Of a stretch of 64,000 nt of DNA, positions 18,000 to 28,178 are shown piece by piece (the first letter of the stretch is position 1; every line of letters starts with the position of its first letter). The position numbers were made by a program, and so were the translations under genes. The DNA lies in NCBI RefSeq assembly GCF_001049755.1, contig NZ_CVLB01000001.1, positions 1,940,995-2,004,994 of the forward strand, read 5' to 3'. This DNA comes from Brachyspira suanatina (lineage in GTDB: Bacteria > Spirochaetota > Brachyspiria > Brachyspirales > Brachyspiraceae). The notes below the pieces were generated by a model. The model searched no databases. It was not told the origin of the DNA and saw only the letters and a list, made by a program, of their open reading frames with translations.

Positions 18000-19388
18000 A
18001 TGATAAATAAAGAACTTAATAATAAAAGAAAACAAAATATTTTAAATCTTTTAAATAAATGCAAAGAAACAGATAAAAACTTCAAACAATTTGCATCAGA
18101 AAGTCATAAATACAAATTAAATCCTCCTATAAATAAAAATAAAGTTATAGAATTAGAAAATAAATATGAATTCAAACTTCCGGAAGATTATTTTTGGTTT
18201 ATAACAGAAGTCGGAAATGGTGGGGCTTGTTATGGCTACAGTATGGATAAATTTGAAGATATGTATTTTGATTATTTGAAATATGATAACAGAATAGATT
18301 TAATGATAGAATATTCAAAAAAAGTTAATGAAGGAAATGCTAATGATATAGAAAATACAGACTTTGAATATTATGGAATATTAAGGTTCGGAACCTTGGG
18401 TTGTTCTTCTTCTATAGGTTTAATAGTAACAGGAGAAAATAGAGGAAAAGTTGTTTATTATGATGATGAGTTTTATGAAGAACCTTTTATCACTTGTTAT
18501 GATAATTTTCTTGATTATTATGAGAATTGGGCCTTGGAAACATCTCTTGATTATAATATGGGTTCTTTTGGGTTAAGATTAAAATTTGAAATTGATGATT
18601 TAATTAAATACTATTATGATATATTAAATAATAAAAAAGAAGATAATATTATAAATAAACAAAGCATTATAACAACAATGTATAAATACAAATCATTAGA
18701 AGAACAGTATTTAAATGAAATATATAATTTATACAATTTAGAAAAAGATGAAAATTATAAATTAAAACTTGTTTATTTATTAGATAATCATAATTATAAA
18801 AAAATAGAAAAACATATAAAAGATGCATTTCAAAATAATGATATTATAGATTCTTATGTTAAAGTTTTATATTTAAAAGTTCATGCTGACAATAATTTGT
18901 TTGTAGGCAATTTTAAAAAAGAAATTTTTGATTGGACAGATGAAATAAAATTAGCACTGGAATATTATAAAAAACTACATAATGAAGAAAATAAAATAAA
19001 TAATTACAGGCTTCTTATTGATATGGCTTTATACCTTTATAAAAATAATTTAATAGATTTTAATGAATTTGATATATTTATTAATAATAGAAACTCTACT
19101 ATATTATATATTCTATCTCTAAATATTTTAGAAAATGATGATATATTTAACATTTATATAAATGAATTTGTAGAAAGCTGTTCAAATAAAAATACTGCTC
19201 AAATAAGAAATACAATCGCATATTTGGAAAATATTTTAAAAAATAATAAAAAGTATAAAAAAGAAATAATAAACACAATAAAAACAGAATACCAAAAATT
19301 ATTAGAATATTATAAAATCAATGAACCAGAAGATGAATCTATAATACATTTTATAAACAATACTTCAAAAAGAATATTTAATTATTAA
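18000..19388 (+). CDS. SMI1/KNR4 (SUKH) family protein with helical C-terminal extension
   Basis: 462 residues. The first about 180 residues form a SUKH domain: ENKYEFKLPEDYFWFITEVGNG, then GILRFGTLGCSSS, VTGENRGKVVYYD and FLDYYENW. In bacteria SUKH proteins are commonly immunity proteins against polymorphic toxins, or housekeeping adaptors. The remaining 280 residues are Lys/Asn/Tyr-rich helices (possibly HEAT- or ARM-like) with no recognised domain. No toxin gene is adjacent. There is no good Shine-Dalgarno at the ATG used. The next gene, a BspA-DUF4132 fusion, starts 25 nt on and has its own AGGA site, so the two are likely cotranscribed. Confidence 0.75.
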   Translation: MINKELNNKRKQNILNLLNKCKETDKNFKQFASESHKYKLNPPINKNKVIELENKYEFKLPEDYFWFITEVGNGGACYGYSMDKFEDMYFDYLKYDNRIDLMIEYSKKVNEGNANDIENTDFEYYGILRFGTLGCSSSIGLIVTGENRGKVVYYDDEFYEEPFITCYDNFLDYYENWALETSLDYNMGSFGLRLKFEIDDLIKYYYDILNNKKEDNIINKQSIITTMYKYKSLEEQYLNEIYNLYNLEKDENYKLKLVYLLDNHNYKKIEKHIKDAFQNNDIIDSYVKVLYLKVHADNNLFVGNFKKEIFDWTDEIKLALEYYKKLHNEENKINNYRLLIDMALYLYKNNLIDFNEFDIFINNRNSTILYILSLNILENDDIFNIYINEFVESCSNKNTAQIRNTIAYLENILKNNKKYKKEIINTIKTEYQKLLEYYKINEPEDESIIHFINNTSKRIFNY

Positions 19389-19412
19389 AATATTAATATC
19401 ATAGGAATTAAA

Positions 19413-21782
19413 ATGAAATATAAACCTACAAGCAGAAAAGAATTAAAAGATTTAGTAACAGATGAAAGTATTTATTTGGGTGATATAGATACTAGCCTAA
19501 TAACTGATATGTCAAACTTATTTGATTTTTTTAATAGAGATAATTATGACGGTATAGAAAATTGGGATACTTCTAATGTAGAAAATATGGCTGGTATGTT
19601 TTCTGCTAATAGGAATTTTAATAAAGATATTAGTAAATGGAATGTTTCTAAAGTGAAAAATACAGCTTATATGTTTTTCTTGGCTGAAAAATTTAATCAA
19701 CCTTTGAATGATTGGGATGTAAGCAATGTTACAAATATGAATAGCATGTTTATGAATGCTAAAAGTTTCAATCAGCCTCTTAATAATTGGAATGTAAGTA
19801 AAGTTCAAAGTATGAGCGATATGTTTAATCGTGCTGAGAGTTTTAATCAAAATATAAATGATTGGAATGTAAGTAATGTAGAAAATATGAATCATATGTT
19901 TTCATCTGCATATAAATTTAATCAGCCTCTATTTAAATGGGATACTTCTAAAGTAAAAGAAATGTCTGGTATGTTTTCATTAGCTTATGCATTTAATCAG
20001 TATATTAATAATTGGAATGTAAGCAATGTTACTAATATGAGATGCATGTTTATGTTTGCAAGAGATTTTAATAAGCCTATTAATAATTGGAATACAAAAA
20101 AATTAAAAGATGCAGGAAGCATGTTCTCAAATACATCAGCATTCAATCAAAATTTAGATGATTGGAATATTGATAATCTTTCGGATATGAGTAATTTTAA
20201 TAAAGATTCTAAATTAGAATTAACATTTAAATTCAAAATTTATTTATATGCATTGACTTTGGATAAAGAAGAAAAAAATAATTTAAATGATTTTATAAAA
20301 AACAATGTAAAAAAGATATATAAAATTATAGAAAATCATAAAAATAAAAAAGTTAATCTCCTTAAAAGATATTTAATAAATAATTTTTATAATGAATTAA
20401 AAGAATTAATACCAGATTATATTGAAAGTTTTAATAGCATAGAAGAAGTTTATAATTATATAGACAAAAACTATAATAAAAAAGATAATAAAAAAGTAAA
20501 ATTTATAGATGATATAAAAATAGAAAATATAGATAAAAGAATAATAAAATATATTTACTTATCATATTTAGAATTGAAAAGAGAAGCCTACAGAATAAAA
20601 CAAATAGATTATATTATAAATTTAATTGATGAAAAATCTTTTATAAATGCAATTAAAACAATGCACACAAGCACCAATAAAGAAACATCTATTATTATGT
20701 ATGGAATATATGGAGGAGATGAAGCATTAAGAGAGATTTATAAAAAAGAAAAAGATTCAAAATTATGTTTACTTGTATTTTCTATCAATAAAAACAGTAA
20801 ATATGCTGTTAATATGCTTTATAATGTGTTTAAGAAAAGTAAAAAATATGAAGTAAAAGAGATGGCAGAAAAAATTATTGAGGATATAGCAAAAGAAAAT
20901 AATTTGAGCGTTTATGAATTCGGATTAAAAGCTATACCGAATTTTGGATTCGATAGAAACGGCGAGAGAATAATAAATAATAATCAATATAAAATGATTT
21001 TGAAAAATGATTATACTATAGAGTTTTTTGATATCAAAGAAAATAAAATATTAAAACAAATACCTAAAGACTTTGATGATAGTACAAAAGAAGAAATTAA
21101 ATACATAAAAAAAGAAATTCCAAATATTATAAAAAATCAAAGCAGAAATTTAATAAAAATTCTATTAACAGGCAAAAAGTATGATTTTAATTTTTTCAAA
21201 GAAATATTTATTGATAATACAATAATGAATAAATTTGCTATTAATTTAGTTTGGAATTTATTTGATGAAAATAATAATTTTATAACAACATTCAGATATT
21301 CAGGCGATGGAAGTTATACCAACTGCGATGATAATACAGTGAATATAAATAATAATTATTTTGTAAGTTTATCAAGCCCTATAGAAATGGAAGAAGAAAT
21401 TATAGTAAAATGGAAAAAACAGCTTGAGGATTATGAATTATCACAGCCAATAATGCAGTTTACAAATATAAAAATAAATAATTTACAAGAAGCATTAAAA
21501 AAATTACAAAATATGGAAATAAGTTATGGAATGGTAAAAGCATTTTCTCAAAAGTATGATATGAATACCGAACGTAAAAGCTATTATGAAATTAACGGAT
21601 ATTCATTTAAAGACTCATACAATAATCAAGAATTTTATATAAGAACAAAAATTATCAATACTGAAACCAATTATAATGATAAAATAAAAATTAATATCGA
21701 GTTTAATAATGCTAATGACAGATTCATATATACTTGGCTTATACTTTTAATATGGGATTTTAGATTAACAGAAATATACTGA
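19413..21782 (+). CDS. BspA/DUF285-repeat protein fused to a DUF4132 domain
   Basis: 789 residues without a signal peptide. Residues about 20-265 are eight or so 25-residue repeats with consensus WNVSNVxNMxxMFxxAxxFNQPLNxW, the DUF285/BspA type found in surface and effector proteins. The rest (about 400-789) matches the DUF4132 layout: an alpha-helical region with LSVYEFGLKAIPNFGFDRNG, FDIKENKILKQIPK, FAINLVWNLFDENN and the signature WKKQLEDYELSQPIMQF. DUF4132 proteins are cytoplasmic and of unknown biochemistry, so cytoplasmic BspA repeats fused to it are unusual. AGGAATTAAA precedes the ATG. Likely in one transcript with the SUKH gene. Confidence 0.75.
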   Translation: MKYKPTSRKELKDLVTDESIYLGDIDTSLITDMSNLFDFFNRDNYDGIENWDTSNVENMAGMFSANRNFNKDISKWNVSKVKNTAYMFFLAEKFNQPLNDWDVSNVTNMNSMFMNAKSFNQPLNNWNVSKVQSMSDMFNRAESFNQNINDWNVSNVENMNHMFSSAYKFNQPLFKWDTSKVKEMSGMFSLAYAFNQYINNWNVSNVTNMRCMFMFARDFNKPINNWNTKKLKDAGSMFSNTSAFNQNLDDWNIDNLSDMSNFNKDSKLELTFKFKIYLYALTLDKEEKNNLNDFIKNNVKKIYKIIENHKNKKVNLLKRYLINNFYNELKELIPDYIESFNSIEEVYNYIDKNYNKKDNKKVKFIDDIKIENIDKRIIKYIYLSYLELKREAYRIKQIDYIINLIDEKSFINAIKTMHTSTNKETSIIMYGIYGGDEALREIYKKEKDSKLCLLVFSINKNSKYAVNMLYNVFKKSKKYEVKEMAEKIIEDIAKENNLSVYEFGLKAIPNFGFDRNGERIINNNQYKMILKNDYTIEFFDIKENKILKQIPKDFDDSTKEEIKYIKKEIPNIIKNQSRNLIKILLTGKKYDFNFFKEIFIDNTIMNKFAINLVWNLFDENNNFITTFRYSGDGSYTNCDDNTVNINNNYFVSLSSPIEMEEEIIVKWKKQLEDYELSQPIMQFTNIKINNLQEALKKLQNMEISYGMVKAFSQKYDMNTERKSYYEINGYSFKDSYNNQEFYIRTKIINTETNYNDKIKINIEFNNANDRFIYTWLILLIWDFRLTEIY

Positions 21783-21840
21783 AACAAATAAATTTTGAAA
21801 AACTTAAAAATTTGGGGTATATACTAATTTGTATATTAGC

Positions 21841-23826
21841 TTAATAATCAATATTATTATTTTTTAAGAACTCTATTGCAGGCTCTATATTTTCAGCCGC
21901 TAATTCTTTCATGTTATCCATAATTGCATTCATTTCATATTCATCATTATTTTTTAAAGCTGTTTGATAAGATTTATTAAAATACTCTAATGCTTCACTA
22001 TTTAATTTATTATAATTTTCTATATTGTTTTTTTCTTTTAAAGCCAATCTTGATTTTACTTCACCTATATTATTATAAGGTAAAGAAAGTTCAGAATTTA
22101 TTTCTAATGCTTTATAAAAATTCTCCAATGCCTTGTCATATTCTTTTAGCCTCACATAGCACCCGCCCAAATTATTAAAAGCATAATCATGTTCTTTATT
22201 TAATTTTATAGTAGTTTCATAATCTTTAAAAGATTCTTCATAATTTTTCAATGCCTCATTAGCAATACCCCTATTATAATATGCTTCATCATAATTCGGA
22301 TTTAACTCTATAGCCTTATTAAAATCTTTAATAGCATCTTCATACAAAAATAAATCAAGTTCCGCATTTCCCTTATAACTATATATTTCATAATTATCAG
22401 GCTCCAAATCTATAGCTTTATTATAATCATTGATAGCCTCTTTTACTAATCCAGCATTATGTTTAGCAATAGCCCTCTTATAATAACATTCATTTCCAAG
22501 ATCTATTGCCTTAGTATAATTATCTATGGCCTCTTCATAATCTTTTGATATTTCATTTAAAGCAGCTTTTAAAGTATATAAATAAGCTTTATCAGAATCT
22601 GACTCTGCATTATATAAAGCTTCATCAAAATCTTTCATAGCCTCATCATATAAATTCAAATTAATCTTTACCATAGCTCTTTCATAATAAGCATCTATAT
22701 GATCATTATCTAATTCTAAAGTTTTATTATAATCTTCAATAGCTTCTTCATAATGTTCTAAATCAAACTTAGCATTTCCTCTATAATAATACGCATCAGC
22801 ATAATAAGGATTAAACTTTATAAATACATCAAAATAATCAATAGCTTCTTCATATCTTTTTAATTCTAAATGACAAATACCTAAACTATAACAAACAAAT
22901 TCATTATCAGAATCAATAATAGAATCAAAATCTTCTATAGCTTCCTCAAATAAATCTAAATTTTGTTTGCATAAACCCTTATTATAAATAGCTTCTGTAT
23001 CATCAGGATTCAATTCTAGAACTTTATTATAGTCTTCTATAGCTTTATCATATTCTTCTAATTTAAAGTATGTCAAAGCTCTGTTATAATAAGAATCAGC
23101 ATCCATTTCATTAAGCTCTATAGCCTTAGTATAATCATCTACAGCATTTTTAAACATATTTAAATTGGAATAAACTAAAGCCCTTTCATAATATATATAA
23201 CTTTCATCAGGAAAATAATCTATAGCAATGGTAAAATCTTCAATGGCTTCTTCCAATAAATTCAAATTATATTTAGATAATCCCCTATAATAATAATATA
23301 TATAATTAATTTCATTATATTCTATTAATAATGTATTAAAATCATCGACAGCCTCTTTATGTTTATCTATTTTGGCATAAGATAAAGCCCTAATAAAATA
23401 AGCATCTTTAAAATCAGAATCTAATTCTAAAGTTTTATTAAAATCTTTTATAGCATCTTCATATAATCCTAAACTATATTCAGCAACTCCTCTGCTATAA
23501 TATGCATTGCTGTGTTCATCATTAAGTTCTATAGTTTTATCAAAATATTCTATAGACTCTTCATACATTTTTAAATTACATTTAGAAGTACCTATATTAT
23601 AATAAGCACTGATCAAAATATTATGCATATTATTAATATCTTCATCACTAGCTTCATCATTATCATCATCACTATAAATAATAAATTCATCATCAGAATA
23701 AAAAACTAGATCCTTATTATAAATATCAATTATCTTCTCTAAATTCAAAATAGCTTCTTCATATCTTTTTTCTTTAAAAGCATTCTTTCCTAATTCAAAT
23801 AATTGCTGTATTTCTTTTTTTATCAT
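21841..23826 (-). CDS. Large TPR-repeat protein
   Basis: 661 residues made almost wholly of tetratricopeptide repeats of 34 residues, for example EAIKDFNKTLELDSDFKDAYFIRA and EAIEDYNKVLELNPDDTEAIYNKG (both shortened units), at least 15 in a row. There is no signal peptide or membrane segment, so a cytoplasmic scaffold is expected. An acidic insert (about 45-60) interrupts the first repeat. It converges with the DUF4132 gene (58-nt gap) and diverges from the SUFU gene. Family membership is certain; function unknown. Internal repeat similarity makes the gene prone to recombination. Confidence 0.85.
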   Translation of the reverse strand: MIKKEIQQLFELGKNAFKEKRYEEAILNLEKIIDIYNKDLVFYSDDEFIIYSDDDNDEASDEDINNMHNILISAYYNIGTSKCNLKMYEESIEYFDKTIELNDEHSNAYYSRGVAEYSLGLYEDAIKDFNKTLELDSDFKDAYFIRALSYAKIDKHKEAVDDFNTLLIEYNEINYIYYYYRGLSKYNLNLLEEAIEDFTIAIDYFPDESYIYYERALVYSNLNMFKNAVDDYTKAIELNEMDADSYYNRALTYFKLEEYDKAIEDYNKVLELNPDDTEAIYNKGLCKQNLDLFEEAIEDFDSIIDSDNEFVCYSLGICHLELKRYEEAIDYFDVFIKFNPYYADAYYYRGNAKFDLEHYEEAIEDYNKTLELDNDHIDAYYERAMVKINLNLYDEAMKDFDEALYNAESDSDKAYLYTLKAALNEISKDYEEAIDNYTKAIDLGNECYYKRAIAKHNAGLVKEAINDYNKAIDLEPDNYEIYSYKGNAELDLFLYEDAIKDFNKAIELNPNYDEAYYNRGIANEALKNYEESFKDYETTIKLNKEHDYAFNNLGGCYVRLKEYDKALENFYKALEINSELSLPYNNIGEVKSRLALKEKNNIENYNKLNSEALEYFNKSYQTALKNNDEYEMNAIMDNMKELAAENIEPAIEFLKNNNIDY

Positions 23827-23966
23827 TTATTTATCCTGAATAAAAAATTTATAATTCACATATTAGAATATTTTTATAATTTTTCAAGTAAAACTATAAT
23901 AAAAAATATTATTGATATATAAATTGTTTCTGTTATACTACTTAACATAATAATTTGGAGTACAAA

Positions 23967-24629
23967 ATGAATAAAGAAGAGCTAAGTAATAATGAAGAAA
24001 TAAATACTTCAGGTTTTGATGCTATAACTGAAACATTTGAGAAAATATATCCTGAACAAAAAGATCCTCTGCATTACAGACCTATAATATCTTATCAGTT
24101 TGGAGGAAAAGACCCTCTTGACGGAATAAGTATTTACAGAGGTAAAGGATATTATCATTTTGTTACTTACGGATTCAGCGAGCTTTATGAAAAAGAATCA
24201 GAAAATAAAGACTACAGCGGATTCGGTTTCGAACTTACTTTCAAATTAAAAATGAATGAAAAACAAATTAATAATACTAAAGATGATGATAGCGCTGATA
24301 ATGAAATAAAAACTGTTGTAGGATTTTTACAGCAATTGGCAAGATATGTATTTGAAAGCGGTTCAGTTTTTAATCCTTATGAATATATATGGACTAAACA
24401 AAAAGAAGGAATAGATGCTGAACAAAAATCTAAAATAACAGGATTTATAACTATACCAGATGAAGCAGGTGAAATAAATACTCCTAATGGAAAAGTTATT
24501 TTTGTTGAGCTTTTAGGTGCTGCAGATCCAGAGCTTAATGCTGTATACAATAAAAAAATCACAGTAAAAGAATTGGCTCAAAAAATAGGAACCGATATAA
24601 CAGATTATAACAGAGAATCTTTATTATAA
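23967..24629 (+). CDS. Suppressor-of-fused (SUFU) domain protein
   Basis: 220 residues. The SUFU fold is recognised from HYRPIISYQFGGKDPLDGIS, YHFVTYGFSELYEKE, GFGFELTFKL and FLQQLARYVFESG. Bacterial SUFU domains are predicted immunity proteins in polymorphic-toxin systems or stand-alone adaptors; no toxin is adjacent. I chose the ATG at 23967, which has TTGGAG 6 nt upstream, in place of a TTG four codons earlier. It is a single-gene unit ending 4 nt before the convergent flavoprotein gene. Confidence 0.85.
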   Translation: MNKEELSNNEEINTSGFDAITETFEKIYPEQKDPLHYRPIISYQFGGKDPLDGISIYRGKGYYHFVTYGFSELYEKESENKDYSGFGFELTFKLKMNEKQINNTKDDDSADNEIKTVVGFLQQLARYVFESGSVFNPYEYIWTKQKEGIDAEQKSKITGFITIPDEAGEINTPNGKVIFVELLGAADPELNAVYNKKITVKELAQKIGTDITDYNRESLL

Positions 24630-24633
24630 TTTC

Positions 24634-26264
24634 TTAATTGTAAACTCTTTCTATTACTGTTTTATTATTTTCTCTCTTTACCTGAAGCTTATAAATTTTA
24701 TCAGATGAATCTTTAAAATCTTCTCTGTAATGTGCCCCCCTGCTCTCATCTCTCTCAAGCATACTCAAGGCAATCATCTTAACACTTTCGATAATCAAAT
24801 AAATTTCTATAGAACCGTCTTTGATATTTTCTTTTATGCTGTAATTGCTTCTAATCTCATCAATCTTTCTTAAAAATTTTTCTATTTTTTCTCTGCTTCT
24901 TACAACGGATAAATTTTCACTTACTAATTCTCTTATTTTTTCAAGCACCTCATTTTTTCTACAATTGTTTTCTTTATCATCTTTTGAAATATCATTGATC
25001 CAATCATTAAATTCTTTTTCTATACTATTTAATTTTTTATTATCATGAAATTTATTATTTTTAATATATCTGTAAGCATCTTTAACAGCATTATTTCCAA
25101 ATACCAAAGCACCGCCAACAGAATTTCCGCCTAACCTATTAGCTCCCTCTATAGCAGATGATAATTCACCAATAGCATAAAGCCCATTAACACCGGTAAA
25201 TCCATTGCTGTCTATTTTTATGCCCCCATTACAGCTATGAGCAAAATGAGTTATTAAAGTTTCATCTTTAAGTAAATCAATATTCATTTCTTTCTTAAGC
25301 CAATCCAAATAAACAGTATAAAATTCTTCTTTGTCTTTATACAAATCTTCAGAATATTTTAATTTTACTCCGCTGTAAGGTATTTTTAAATCTATTTCAC
25401 TGCTTTCAAAATCTATGCTGAAAGGAGCATAAGCACTTCTTTCAATCCATAATTTTTTATTTTTATCATCGTTTATTCCGTCTAAAATTAATTTATTATC
25501 TTCATCATACATGCCAATACAATATTTTAAAGTATGCTCTCCAAACAAAACATTATATTTAGGCTTTAAATATGCAGGTATAAATTGAATAAACTCCATA
25601 TTTTGTGCATAAGCTCCAGCATCTAATGCAGTTATATGACAAGTACCATTAATTTTTTTGGGATACAAGCTATTTTTATAATTTCCTGCAATTCCTCCTG
25701 CCGCTAAGATTATAACTTTAGATTTTATAAAGAAAAATTTATCTTTATTTTGAAATACTGCCACATAAACTTTATCATTATTTTTTATGATTCTTATTAA
25801 AGAACTTTCTTCAAATATTTTAAGTCTTTTATTTTTTCTGAAAATTTTATTAGCTCTTTTTCTAGCCACATTCCAATCATTAATCAAAAAAATATTTCTT
25901 GAGTATTTAGCAAAACATGCAGGTCTTGAATCTTTTCTAAGCCAAGGTTTAAAACCTATTCTTTTTAGAAGATAAACATCTCTTTTAATATTTTTTATAT
26001 AAGTTTTTATGAGCTCTGGATTTTCAACACCTTTACCCATATTGGTTATATCTTCATAATATTTATCATAATCATTTTCACTTTTTGTTGCCTGTATGCC
26101 TAATGTAGCTTTTAAAGGAAAATAAGAAGCTCCAGAACAAATCTTAGAAGAATCAGCAATGCATACTCTTTTAAAAACTTTCAATGCTCTTTCAGCTGCA
26201 ATAAGCCAGCTATTCCTCCGCCTACAATCAATACATCACAATAAAATTTTTTGTTTATATTCAT
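24634..26264 (-). pseudogene. FAD-dependent fumarate reductase/aspartate oxidase-like flavoprotein, frameshifted
   Basis: The intact frame (26184 to 24634, 516 codons) lacks the FAD-binding N-terminus, but that part is present in another frame: ATG at 26264 begins MNINKKFYCDVLIVGGGIAG, a classic GxGxxG dinucleotide motif. One base is missing near 26200-26204, where the frame passes from GGC TTA to GCA GCT GAA. The rest shows ILAAGGIAGNY, HITALDAGAYAQNMEF, the catalytic-type THFAHSCNGGI, and GELSSAIEGANRLGGNSVGG, plus a C-terminal helical domain with ESRGAHYREDF. This is the SdhA/FrdA/NadB/AprA fold. The substrate is uncertain, and no iron-sulfur partner gene is adjacent. Either a fresh frameshift or a sequencing error. 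Confidence 0.8.
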
Positions 26265-26351
26265 ACTATCACTCTTAAATAGTTTTTATATATAATTGAA
26301 TATACCTAAACAATTACATTTTGTCAAAAATTATTTTCTTATTTTTACTAT

Positions 26352-26396
26352 CAGTGGTGGCTTTGCCCACTACTGTACGTGCCTTCGGCGAAAGGC
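26352..26396 (+). repeat. GC-rich double hairpin island
   Basis: Hairpin one: agtggtgg ct ttg cccactact (26353-26374). Hairpin two: gcctt cggcga aaggc (26381-26396). The word cgtgccttcggcg resembles cgtgcctgcggca in the two other GC-rich islands. Confidence 0.5.
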
Positions 26397-26470
26397 TATA
26401 TTTGCTATTAAATTTAATAAATTATTTTACATGTAATGCAATTTTAGTATGATTTAACACTAATTTTATA

Positions 26471-26525
26471 CTTGCACTTTCGCGAAGCGTGCCTGCGGCA
26501 GCAACTTTTTGCGGCGGGAAAAAGT
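26471..26525 (+). repeat. GC-rich intergenic island, second copy of the 8678 type
   Basis: Contains ctttcgcgaag (near-palindrome), then gcgtgcctgcggcag (26487-26501, exact match to 8679-8693) and gcggcgggaaaaagtt. The layout, including the G-rich end followed by aaaaa, repeats that of the island at 8678-8717. Confidence 0.55.
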
Positions 26526-26614
26526 TGAATAAAAAATTGACAAAGTTAAAAATTTTCAGTATATATTAACACTTCATTATCTCATTACAATATTATAATA
26601 TTTTTATAAAATAA

Positions 26615-27958
26615 TCATTCTGTAAGTAATATATCAGCACTTCTATTTTTATATAATGCAAAAGATACTATCAAAGTAGCTATCTCGCTTATAGGCAGAA
26701 CCAAAACCAAACCTATAAATCCGAAAATATTTGGAAGAGTTAATACCAATAAAACAGGCAAAATCATACTCCTTAAAGCAGCAACAATTGCAGAAGCACC
26801 AGCCTTTTGAACGGAAGTATAATATGCACTCATTATAATATTTATTCCAACCCCTATGAATGTAGGTATAGAGGTTCTTACAAAAAATAAAGCATCATCA
26901 AAAGTTTGATTATCAACATCTTTTAAAAGCGTATTAACAAGAAGACTAGGATCAATTAAAAGTATAATAGAACTTAATACCGATATAAAAGTAATTAAAA
27001 ATACAGATATCTTTAAAAAATCTTTCATTCTGTTTTTATTTCTAGCACCATAAGAAACACTTACCAAAGGTTCTAATGCCTCGCCTATTGAATATGCAAG
27101 CATTATAAAAAACATTATCGCATAATTAGCAACTGAATATACTAGTATGCCCCTGTTTCCTGAAATATTATATGCTGTTATATTAAAAAGCCAAGGAATG
27201 AGTCCTGATGAAAAATTGCTTAAAAATTCAGAAAATCCATTAAATGCAGATTTTAGTATATATATCCAGCCTCCATAAATTTTTATTATCTTTAATCGGC
27301 AATTAGGTTTGAAGAAATATAATAATCCCATCAAAAAAGCTATTATCTGTGATATTGCAGTAGCCCAAGCAGCTCCGGCAATTCCGAAATGAAAAACTAT
27401 AATGAAAAGAGGATCCAATACCATATTAGCCAAAGATGATACTATAAACATTGCAGAAGCAAATTTAGGAGAACCATTGAGTCTTACAAACTGACTTAAA
27501 ACATAAGCCATTCCCCAAAAAAATGTTGCAAATAGCACACCCTCTACATAATCTAATGATAATTCATAAACTTCGCCATGTGCTCCAAAAAAAGGAAGAA
27601 GACTCTCTCTACATATATATGCTATAATCAAAGGAAAACTGGCTATAGTAAGAACTACAATTAAAGTTTGAGTAAATATTAAATTGGCACGTCTTATATT
27701 ATTCTCACCTATGCATTTTCCAGCAAGAGCAACAGAACCTATAGTAAGCATTACATAAATACCGAAAGACAAAGCAGTTATAGGCCATACTATATTTATT
27801 GCAGTAAAAGCTTCTGCCGATATAAAATGTGCTACAAAAAAACCGTCTACAAATACAGCAGCACTTCCCATTATCATACCCAATATACTAGGTATTGCAA
27901 ATTTTGAAAATAAATTGATACTGCTATTTTCTATTAAAGTTGTATTATTAAGTTCCAT
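26615..27958 (-). CDS. MATE-family multidrug/Na+ antiporter
   Basis: 447 residues with about 12 membrane helices in two related halves, the MATE layout. The N-terminal half starts FAIPSILGMIMGSAAVFVD; PLVSVSYGARNKNRMKD at about residue 290-306 is the second-half counterpart of the usual loop. MATE proteins export cationic drugs or metabolites in exchange for Na+ or H+. The substrate cannot be told. AAAGGAAT precedes the ATG, and a near-perfect promoter lies at 28079-28107. The gene is monocistronic and divergent from a GNAT acetyltransferase. Confidence 0.9.
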   Translation of the reverse strand: MELNNTTLIENSSINLFSKFAIPSILGMIMGSAAVFVDGFFVAHFISAEAFTAINIVWPITALSFGIYVMLTIGSVALAGKCIGENNIRRANLIFTQTLIVVLTIASFPLIIAYICRESLLPFFGAHGEVYELSLDYVEGVLFATFFWGMAYVLSQFVRLNGSPKFASAMFIVSSLANMVLDPLFIIVFHFGIAGAAWATAISQIIAFLMGLLYFFKPNCRLKIIKIYGGWIYILKSAFNGFSEFLSNFSSGLIPWLFNITAYNISGNRGILVYSVANYAIMFFIMLAYSIGEALEPLVSVSYGARNKNRMKDFLKISVFLITFISVLSSIILLIDPSLLVNTLLKDVDNQTFDDALFFVRTSIPTFIGVGINIIMSAYYTSVQKAGASAIVAALRSMILPVLLVLTLPNIFGFIGLVLVLPISEIATLIVSFALYKNRSADILLTE

Positions 27959-28078
27959 TAATTATTCCTTTAAAATAAAAAGAAAAAAATATTATAAGGA
28001 TTATAAAAACATATACTAAAGAAAAATGATTAAGATATAAAAAATAAATTATTAATAGTATGTTTTTTGACTAAATAT

Positions 28079-28107
28079 ATTATAGTCATATTATTATTTT
28101 ATGTCAA
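28079..28107 (-). promoter_or_regulatory. Promoter of the MATE gene
   Basis: Minus strand TTGACA (28102-28107), 17-nt spacer, TATAAT (28079-28084); both hexamers perfect. It leaves a leader of about 115 nt before the MATE ATG. Confidence 0.7.
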
Positions 28108-28122
28108 GATAATAAAATCTTA

Positions 28123-28150
28123 TTGCATAATAATATTTTATTAATATAAT
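28123..28150 (+). promoter_or_regulatory. Promoter of the GNAT gene
   Basis: TTGCAT (28123-28128), 16-nt spacer, TATAAT (28145-28150), 28 nt before the ATG. Back-to-back with the MATE promoter. Confidence 0.7.
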
Positions 28151-28178
28151 GATTCAATATTAATAAAAGGAATAAAAA

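Larger units (their letters stand above)
26265..26614. other. Intergenic region with GC-rich hairpin islands
   Basis: No ORF. It holds two GC-rich blocks in A/T sequence: 26352-26396 with two hairpins (agtggtgg/cccactact and gccttcggcgaaaggc), and 26471-26525, which shares 15 exact bases with 8679-8693. See the separate repeat entries. Confidence 0.5.
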
